DNA from: Liolophura sinensis
Lineage: Eukaryota > Mollusca > Polyplacophora > Chitonida > Chitonidae
Direction: 5' to 3'
Assembly: GCF_032854445.1 (NCBI RefSeq)
Contig: NC_088300.1
Coordinates: 20,689,608-20,753,607 of the forward strand
Length of the DNA stretch: 64,000 nt
Below, piece after piece: positions 57,089-64,000 of the stretch. The number at the start of each line of letters is the position of its first letter. Within the stretch, counting starts at the first letter, position 1. The position numbers and the translations under genes were made by a program. The notes under the pieces were generated by a model, which searched no databases, was not told the origin of the DNA, and was given only the letters and a program-made list of their open reading frames with translations.

Positions 57089-57470
57089 GACTTAGCATTT
57101 CAAGTATAATTTCCACACACTGTAACATAATACACGAGCTCTAAATCGTACATTCTCATATCAATAGTTTCACATTCATATTCTGACAGAGACTCAGGAG
57201 AAAAGTGTTTTACATGCCGCGATAACTTTCTTTTCCTTACAGCCTGTTGGACACAAGTTCTCGAGACACAAATGAAATTTATTTGCTTATTTCATTGCTC
57301 TTTAATGCAACACTCGAGAAGTTTTCTCTTACATCATGATAACCGTCATTATTGGTGGGAGGCACGTGGTCTCCAGCGAACTTTTGGGGAAAACCACACA
57401 AAGAGAACACCATCAATCCCTTATTGAAATCTATGCCAAAGGGTAAAATAAATAAATGACGTAAAATTTT

Positions 57471-58589
57471 CTATAAATCAGTATCTTGCATGTTCTTTTC
57501 TTCCATGGACTTGGTCTCGTGGACAAGTTTCAGTTTTTTCGCCATAGTGTAGGTAGACTTAGTTTCTCGAAGGTATCGCTGGAGCTTAGAGTTTACCCTT
57601 TGACTCTTTGCTCTCGCCCTCGAAGCCTCTCTTTGTAAAGGGTGGGTAATTTTAATCAGTCTTGGGAGACTGTTTTCTAGAGTACTGCAACTGTTACGAA
57701 ATGTGAAATTTTGTGACTTGACGCAGGCCTTTGCTAGCTTCTTTAATTCTAGATTTGGTTGAAACTGGTCATTGTTGACTAAGGGAAGAGAAATGGCAGG
57801 GGCCAAGCTGTCCCTCCTGTAGAAGTTGGGTCGGTCTGCTGTGTAAGGGGGTGAATGGTTATGGAATGTACTCAAGGACGCTCTCCTGGATGCGGACTTC
57901 GAACCACTAGCACTAAAGCACGGTACAGTGTCTACATCCGCGGAATGAATGGAGTATTTGCTCCCCGACGTATTCCCGGATACTGGAGACATACTAATAT
58001 TCCTTATTCCTTCTTGTACTGAGCTTACCGCTTTGAAAGTTTCCGACATTCGCCTTTCCTCTGAGACAAGAGACATCCTGCGAGTTTCTCTAAATTCGTT
58101 GATGTCCTTTAATGAGGACGTGTCGTGGGCTCGTCTCTCTGAGTTGATTTTAGCGAACACTTTCCACTTCCTGATATGTTTGATGGCCATGTTTGTTTGT
58201 TTATATCCCGCCTCGGGATCTTCCACTTCACAAGAACACGACGCATTCCCGTGGTCGTTTTCGCCTGCCCTGTCGGAGCCTTTGCCGTTTTCATACAAAT
58301 TTTCCTGTATCTTCCCCTGTTGTCCCAAATCTGTGTCCCTTTCAGCGCTCACTGCTCCACAACCTTCCTTGGGTACACAGTTTGCTTCTTTCGATGTCAC
58401 AGGGGTTAACAACTTGGGTAGTTTAAGATTTCCGTCTTGTTCTTCATGATCACTCTGTGATTCCGACGTTTTGCTTTTCGCCAAACTGTTGATGACTTCT
58501 GCCCGAATTCGCCTTAGGTTTCCCAGTATTTCCACTGATACTCTTCGACGAAATAGTCCCGCTGTTTTGCTCTGCTTAACAGGATCCAT
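57471..58589 (-). CDS. Intronless protein of unknown function, 372 aa, basic and Ser-rich
   Basis: I do not recognise the family. The start (MDPVKQSK) is fixed by an in-frame TGA 24 nt upstream. The protein has no signal peptide, membrane helix or known domain that I can see. It is basic and serine-rich, acidic around residues 45-55 (SDHEEQDGN). Five RRxS motifs typical of PKA-like kinase sites are spread along it: RRRVS near 14, RRMS twice near 170-182, RRAS and RRDS in the second half. The C-terminal 80 residues are Arg/Lys-rich and may be helical. Length, clean frame and codon variety argue for a real gene rather than a chance frame; other frames across it are shorter. It could also be the last exon of a larger gene, but the upstream stop makes that unlikely. 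Confidence 0.7.
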   Translation of the reverse strand: MDPVKQSKTAGLFRRRVSVEILGNLRRIRAEVINSLAKSKTSESQSDHEEQDGNLKLPKLLTPVTSKEANCVPKEGCGAVSAERDTDLGQQGKIQENLYENGKGSDRAGENDHGNASCSCEVEDPEAGYKQTNMAIKHIRKWKVFAKINSERRAHDTSSLKDINEFRETRRMSLVSEERRMSETFKAVSSVQEGIRNISMSPVSGNTSGSKYSIHSADVDTVPCFSASGSKSASRRASLSTFHNHSPPYTADRPNFYRRDSLAPAISLPLVNNDQFQPNLELKKLAKACVKSQNFTFRNSCSTLENSLPRLIKITHPLQREASRARAKSQRVNSKLQRYLRETKSTYTMAKKLKLVHETKSMEEKNMQDTDL

Positions 58590-60666
58590 ACCCGATTTGG
58601 AAATTGTGGGTCAGTTTAGTTTATCTTCACAGAGCAAGTTTTTGCCCTATATCTTGCATACATGAATGCAAAACACGTGACACGAGCAATTTTCATACAT
58701 CTGGTAAAGGAGAAGTATGGATAAATATGCACTTCTGTTTTTGTCATAACTAATAAGATACTTATTAAACTAGTCCGAAAGTATGGCGTTCGATGAACTG
58801 GCCTTGACTGACAGCTGCTTACAGTCTTATGTCTGAGGTGACGGTTACTATTGATGTATTGTACCTTGTCTGTGGCCTCGTCTGGGATCTGAACACTTGT
58901 GTCATAAACTTCCTACCGGTGTTTAGCCCAATGTTTTTTGTTTTCTACGCCCTGAGAACCAAGCAGTCATTAAAACAGGGCCTCAAACATCATGATGTTA
59001 TAAATACTATAAACTGTGCCATTGTGTGTTGAAATGAGCAAGCAATTAGCACAACAGCTTTTCTCAGGTTTAACATTGTATCTAATATTAAACTAACCAG
59101 ACGGTTTACAGTCTGACCTCTTCACTTGAGTAGATAGATGTATTTGGTTTACCATGCTTTGTAGCGAGAAACTTCAGACTTTCATGCTTAGAAACTCAGT
59201 CAAAATGGCGCAAAAGAGTTCAACACATACATGTTTACCACAGCCTAAAAGTTCCCTTGGTGATATATTCAGAGAATCAAATCAGTGAAGATAGGCACAA
59301 TTTAAATGGACTTCAAATTTCAACACAAGATCAATTCATCTAGGAATTCGCAATCTTCGAGCTGATGAATACCATGGAGCATCAAAAAGATATAGCGGCA
59401 TGTGAATACATAACCCAGCTCCCTCTATTGGTCTTTACCTCTCAAGTCGATCACCCCCTAAGGACAGTACAATCAAGATCTAATTCTTGATTTATCAGAA
59501 CTGGGTACTTTGAACGTGCTGTGGTCCAAAGGTGAATTTGGCGTTCGGACTACATTTTGAAAACTTCACCGGATGTTGTCCTCCGCTACTATGCCACTTT
59601 TGCGGAGCTATAACATAAGTGGATGCCTTTGTATAATGTAGCTCCATATGGGACTATCATTTGTAGAGCATAAAATCCGAACTTTTGAGATAGAAGCTGC
59701 CAATACTAGAGAAGTAAGCAAGAACGAGCACTTATTAGTAGGTGCAAACGGCCAGCCAACACCAGTGAGCATACAGTAGATTTGTCAACAAGGAGGATGT
59801 CAAGATATACGACATCCTCCTTTATATTCCATTGCAATATCCGCCACGGAAAATAACAAACACAAAGGCTGTATTAAAGATCCAATACCTACTGTATTCT
59901 GATTAGAAGTCACACAGATAACATCAACATTTATTTCGTCTGTAAATGCGTAGTTACATGATCAAAACCGAGACAAAAAAATCACAAATAGCACTGTAAT
60001 TGATGACTTCATCGTATCTTATTTTAAAGTACAATCTAAATAGGTATGATCCCATATATGTAGGAAGTAAATCATAAACGCATGAGCTTGATCAGGAATA
60101 AATGGGAAGCCTCACTAAATACATTTCGACACACTTTCTTGCTAAACAGGATTACTAAAATTTACACTATTTTACCCACCGAGTTAAAATTATTCAAAGT
60201 TTTACTTATCAAGACACCTTTATGCTCAAACTTTTGAGTGCTGCTGGTAACTCCTGCACTCTGATGTACATGTGTGTGTAGTTAAATGCAGATTTATACT
60301 CCAATCTCTATCTCATTCAGTATTATGCACCATAGGCTATTCAACTATGAAGGAATGTTCTGGCTTAACGCCACTTAGGCAATCTGGAAGCCATATCAAG
60401 GCGAATGCCACTCTGAGAGGGTATCTGTAATAAAATGCTGTAAAGTACCATTCAGTAACAACTGAAGTCTTCACTATGTTTTGATGACACTGAAGCCGAC
60501 TGGTTCATATCAGTTATCATAAAAGATGAATGTCAGCACATCCTTCTCATATGTTATGCAGCATAACTCATCCTGGTGTACTAAATTTCTCTCTTACTCT
60601 TTTGCAGTAAAGAGGACAGAAAAGACTTTATCCGATTAATAAAGTGTATTGACACATAAATCCATA
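58590..60666. other. Intergenic stretch left of MDH1
   Basis: No gene is supported. The one feature of note is a perfect 12-bp hairpin at 59790-59822. Confidence 0.5.
59790..59822. other. Perfect inverted repeat, 12-bp stem, 9-nt loop
   Basis: AAGGAGGATGTC and GACATCCTCCTT flank AAGATATAC. The stem has no mismatch. The flanks do not extend the pairing, so it is too short for a typical microRNA precursor. Confidence 0.7.
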
Positions 60667-60672
60667 TTTATT
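60667..60672 (-). terminator. Candidate MDH1 polyadenylation signal
   Basis: AATAAA on the minus strand, about 330 nt past the MDH1 stop codon; first canonical hexamer found. Confidence 0.55.
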
Positions 60673-60977
60673 TTTTGCAGGGCTTCATTAGTAATTCATT
60701 CTTCGAAATATAAATTGGACATTTTTCATATTAATGACCGATTTGGTACCGTTATCATGTCAGAGCTTCCTCACATCCAACATCTACTCCTTCCCAGAGA
60801 CAACAGAATACAAACACAACGCCGAAAAACTGTAATTAACACACATGCACATCATAAGAGCACTGCCCGCCATAATGTCTAGAACAATTGTAATACAGAA
60901 TCCCTATCTGACTAAGCACTGGTTTTCCCCTCTCTTCTCACTGTACCCACTGACAAACCCACAGGCTACAGTAGAGA

Positions 60978-61004
60978 TCAAAGATTTGCAGGAGGAGTTA
61001 GTCA
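60978..61004 (-). other. MDH1: MDH1 stop-codon readthrough context and extension
   Basis: The annotated stop is TGA (61002-61004) and the next codon is CTA (60999-61001), the TGA CTA context known to favour translational readthrough. Seven sense codons follow (LTPPANL) before a second TGA at 60978-60980. The new C-terminus Ala-Asn-Leu equals the last three residues of the catalase peroxisomal signal. Mammalian MDH1 is known to make a peroxisomal isoform by readthrough of TGA CTA. That this happens here is inference. Confidence 0.65.
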
Positions 61005-61217
61005 TGCTTCGCATGCAGCAAACGCCATATCTCTCTCCTCTTGCAATTCTTTAGCGGTGGCGTCCATTTTCTCACGGGAGAAGTCATCTATTGGCAGACC
61101 AGACACGATTTCGTATGAGTGGTCAGGCTTGACACGGACAGGGAAACTGTAAACAAGCCCATCAGGAATTCCGTAAGGGTTCCCGTCACTGGGCACTCCC
61201 ATAGACACCCAGTCATT
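61002..61217 (-). CDS. MDH1: MDH1 last exon
   Basis: Encodes [20 protein letters not shown] through FAACEA and TGA. Acceptor TATTGCAG. Confidence 0.96.
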   Translation of the reverse strand, partial: NDWVSMGVPSDGNPYGIPDGLVYSFPVRVKPDHSYEIVSGLPIDDFSREKMDATAKELQEERDMAFAACEA

Positions 61218-64000
61218 CTGCAATACAATACACAGCCACTATCAAGTTTGGACTTCAGGTGAAAATCACTTAAAAGCACAGAAAAAAACGATAAAGTGTA
61301 TCTTTATAGTCATCAGTAAACACAGGGCATGTGTGATAATAAAATTTAAAATTTTATTCATTCCTAAATTAAGACTAGCAAGTCCCTTGAGTGTTTACAA
61401 AACACATAAACCCCGTTTTGCAAAGTACGAAAACAACAGTCTAAAATCTGTAAAATTAAGACAAAATAGATAACCCAATGCCCCCTAGCTAAAATTTCAT
61501 ACAGGTTATGTCTACAATGAGGGGAATGTGTACACCAAAATTGGAAATCATGTTGAAAAATAGGTTTTTGAGAAGTCATGTCCACAAGAAATACAAACTG
61601 TGACGAACACTGCAACTCTTGTAGATGTCCCTATTGAATTTGCATTGTGGCATAAAAATGATTGCGCCTAATATTTTTCACTTACCCCCTTTGTCCCAAA
61701 CCACCAATCCCTCATATGGTCACAAATGGCCTTGGCAGCAGACATGGCACTGGAGAGCTTGCGTGCCTTGATCACAGCACCTCCTCTTTGCTGAACAGTC
61801 TACAGTAAACAAAAACATCACATTCATTGGTACCAAATGTAAACATTAAAAGCAAAAAATTTTTTTGGTATTTATTTATTTATTTGATAGCTTTACGAGT
61901 ATGATGGCGGTCAGTTTTACTGGTGGAGGAATTGAAATGCCCAAGGTGAACCACCCCGCTTTGCCTGCAATAAGTGTAGACCAAACTGTATTTTCCACAC
62001 CACAGGATTGAGTTGTTTGTACATGTATATTTGCATGTGGTTTAACACTACTGTTACCATTTAGGAAACGTTGTTTCCTAATAGCAGACTGGCCCTACGG
62101 GTAATTCTGGCATTGTTTACAGTGCTTCCTCTCTGGAACACCAGGCCAAAGACACCAGACATGACACTAAACACAGTGGTACTGGGCCTGCCAGTACCTA
62201 TCCCATCCCCATATGCTGAGTGTCAAGCCAGCAAAGTGCCAAGAAAATCAAGTCAAAGATCTGCTGTATGACATGAATCAGTCTCCTGATCATGGAGACC
62301 AGACACCAGATGACTATCACTCTATCAAAGTGAAGTCTACAGAAATAAAGATGGGTCAAAAATTTGATCATGGATAAAGGCGAAAGATATTTCTCCTGTT
62401 CATGCTATTTCTCGAACTCACCTTGATAAATTCGTTTTTGAGCCAGCTGTCGTCTTTGACAGCTTCAGGCACTGGGATGTCCTTCCCATCTATGTTGACT
62501 ATAGCGTGGCGAACATCTGGGAACTGGGTGGAGGAGTGGTTTCCCCATATAATACAGTTCCTCACTTTGTCATGTGACACTCCCAGTCGCGAAGAAATCT
62601 AAGAAAAAAGCAAAAAAAGTCGTCATGACATACTTTTCTACGAGGTACTTATTTTGACATGCAATATGTTAACACCGTTAAGAAAAATGAGTCAAATATC
62701 GAAAAGAAGAAAAATCTGTTAGATTGCATGACAAAATATTGAGTGGCATGAAAGGGTGCTACCCTAATTCCTCAACCTTCTTGCATATGAAAGAGCAACT
62801 TTCAGTGCAATTTATTCACATCCTTAATTTGATTTTGGAGACAAAACTACACTGATTGGATTGCCCTGAATGAGGGCTTCACAAAAAAGTTTGGCTTTAT
62901 CAGTCAACACAGAATATATGCCTTCAGAATTTGTTTGAATAAACACCTTGCAAACATGTGAAAAAGTTGAAGAATTACAATACCCAAAGAAGGTGAATGA
63001 CTTCCAAGTATACCTATTTGCAAGTTACAACCCATCCTGAACTCCCAAATCAAACGTTGCTAGTCCATGTAATTTTATTTTATACCAATGCCCATAATCC
63101 ATGTCTCATAATCCCTGGCTTTTTAAATGCGCTTTCGATGGAGGAGAAGATCAGCTAAATACACAAGTTCAATGTAGAAAATCTTTTAAACCACCTTTAA
63201 TCACCCTGTAGCTTGTTAATTTCTGTTGGTGTAAAGCTTGAAGGTATTTTACCTGAGCCTGAGCTCTGTTCTGATCCAGGCGGGTCAAGCAGGTGAAGTT
63301 CTGCGGTGGTATAGACGGAGCATACTTCCTAGTGACTAAAGCGTTGGTATTAGCTGGGTTTCCAACAACAACAACCTGAAATAAGACATGTAAGCAACAG
63401 ACAACATAAAATACCAAAATATGACTCAATAGCACATGAAGACCTTAAAATGCTTCTTTTGATGCTACCATTAAAGTTTTCAGATAAGAACTTAATCTAG
63501 CTTTAATATTTGTAACTCATTAACTTTCAAGATGCCATGAAAGCCAGACAGATGAATCAATCAGATTCACAGAAATATTAGGTCTTGAGACATGTTAATC
63601 GGAGCTAGCCTTTAACACTATCTCACTGGAGATAAAAAGATCAACATGAACATAACCATAACATAAAGAGTATCTCTGAACAAGTTGTGCCATAAACACT
63701 AAAACCATTATTGATCTTCACGCACTAACACTGCTATTTAAACACGTCCTTCTGTGTAGCTTCCCAAGAGCTTAAAACAGATGTCTGGGGATATTTAATA
63801 CATTCCACCATGTTACCTACAACCATTGTAATTAGAATGGAGATGAAATAAGACCTCATACATGCATGCAGCATGCACCATTAACAATGCACATTTCAAT
63901 GTTTATGTAATACCTAGTTCTTGCAAATATCAGCTATGGAATTTGGTTAACACTGACAATGCTTGATATTCGATCTGCATGTATACCTCAAACACTGGCA
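61002..64000 (-). CDS. MDH1: Cytosolic malate dehydrogenase, 3' part (last four exons)
   Basis: Malate dehydrogenase interconverts malate and oxaloacetate with NAD(H) in the cytosol, as part of the malate-aspartate shuttle. Four exons are in the window: 63253-63375, 62422-62598, 61686-61799 and 61002-61217, all in phase 0 with GT-AG borders, giving 209 residues. They carry [11 protein letters not shown] (nucleotide and substrate region), [10 protein letters not shown] with the Asp and Arg of the active site, [13 protein letters not shown] with the catalytic histidine, [14 protein letters not shown], and the C-terminal [19 protein letters not shown]. This is the cytosolic class, not the mitochondrial or lactate enzyme. 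The N-terminal dinucleotide-binding exons lie beyond the right edge. No disruption is seen, so the gene is likely functional. Confidence 0.96.
61686..61799 (-). CDS. MDH1: MDH1 third-visible exon
   Basis: Encodes [20 protein letters not shown] and [18 protein letters not shown]. Acceptor TACTGTAG, donor GTAAGT. Confidence 0.96.
61868..61950 (-). mobile_element. Diverged family 1 SINE tail in an MDH1 intron
   Basis: GGTATTTATTTATTTATTTG, ATAGCTTTACGAGTATGATG, then a faint remnant of the body. Only about 80 bp is recognisable. Confidence 0.5.
62422..62598 (-). CDS. MDH1: MDH1 exon with catalytic histidine
   Basis: Encodes [35 protein letters not shown], and on to [11 protein letters not shown]. 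Acceptor TTCTTAG, donor GTGAGT. Confidence 0.96.
63253..63375 (-). CDS. MDH1: MDH1 first-visible exon
   Basis: Encodes [20 protein letters not shown] through [13 protein letters not shown]. Acceptor TATTTCAG, donor GTAAAA. Confidence 0.96.
63376..64000 (-). other. MDH1 intron to the window edge
   Basis: No upstream MDH1 exon was recognised. CAGTGTTTGAG|GTATAC at the very edge is donor-like, but its coding frame does not match MDH1. Confidence 0.5.

Noticed and set aside
58109-58449. Plus-strand frames opposite the 372-aa gene
   Set aside because: Shorter, cysteine- and phenylalanine-rich antisense shadows of the longer minus-strand frame.
63980-64000. Possible upstream MDH1 exon at the window edge
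   Set aside because: A donor-like AG|GTATAC is present, but the residues it would encode do not match the MDH1 segment expected before VVVVGNP.

Overview
The window is nuclear DNA of an animal, most likely a mollusc or a close lophotrochozoan relative. It is AT-rich, with small exons bounded by GT-AG introns, many minisatellites, two decayed LINE retrotransposons, and two tRNA-derived SINE families of kinds I know from molluscan genomes. No bacterial-style operon, CRISPR array or virus was seen. The species call is inference.

Three conserved genes can be rebuilt exon by exon, all on the minus strand. DNPH1 (19647-25436, four coding exons, 139 aa) is a nucleotide-pool-cleansing N-glycosidase. 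MOK (42322-54129, thirteen coding exons, 457 aa) is a MAK/MRK-family ciliary-type protein kinase with an intact catalytic core. MDH1 (61002-63375 and beyond the right edge, last four exons) is cytosolic malate dehydrogenase. An intronless 372-aa gene of unknown function lies at 57471-58589. A class A GPCR at 15348-16820 is broken by at least four frame changes and looks like a pseudogene.

Region by region: 1-15 kb holds repeats (a diverged repeat pair 6.94 kb apart, minisatellites of 93, 46 and 33 bp, SINE pieces, and a minus-strand LINE at 10.8-12.8 kb). 15-18 kb has the dead GPCR and an 80-bp array. 19.6-25.5 kb is DNPH1. 25.6-33 kb is gene-poor and has a SINE nested in a SINE. 33-38.3 kb is a decayed plus-strand LINE with ORF1 and ORF2. 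41.5-54.1 kb is MOK, 54-57 kb is SINE-rich, then come the 372-aa gene and MDH1.

Two observations stand out. First, two MOK minisatellites are built from the gene's own exon-intron junctions: one repeats the end of the DFG/TEY exon plus its splice donor eleven times, the other repeats the end of exon 11 plus its donor about eighteen times. A third, weaker case repeats a candidate splice acceptor of DNPH1. Second, the MDH1 stop codon sits in the high-readthrough context TGA CTA and is followed by a seven-codon extension ending in Ala-Asn-Leu, a catalase-type peroxisomal signal. This suggests that the stop-codon-readthrough peroxisomal MDH1 isoform known in mammals also exists here.
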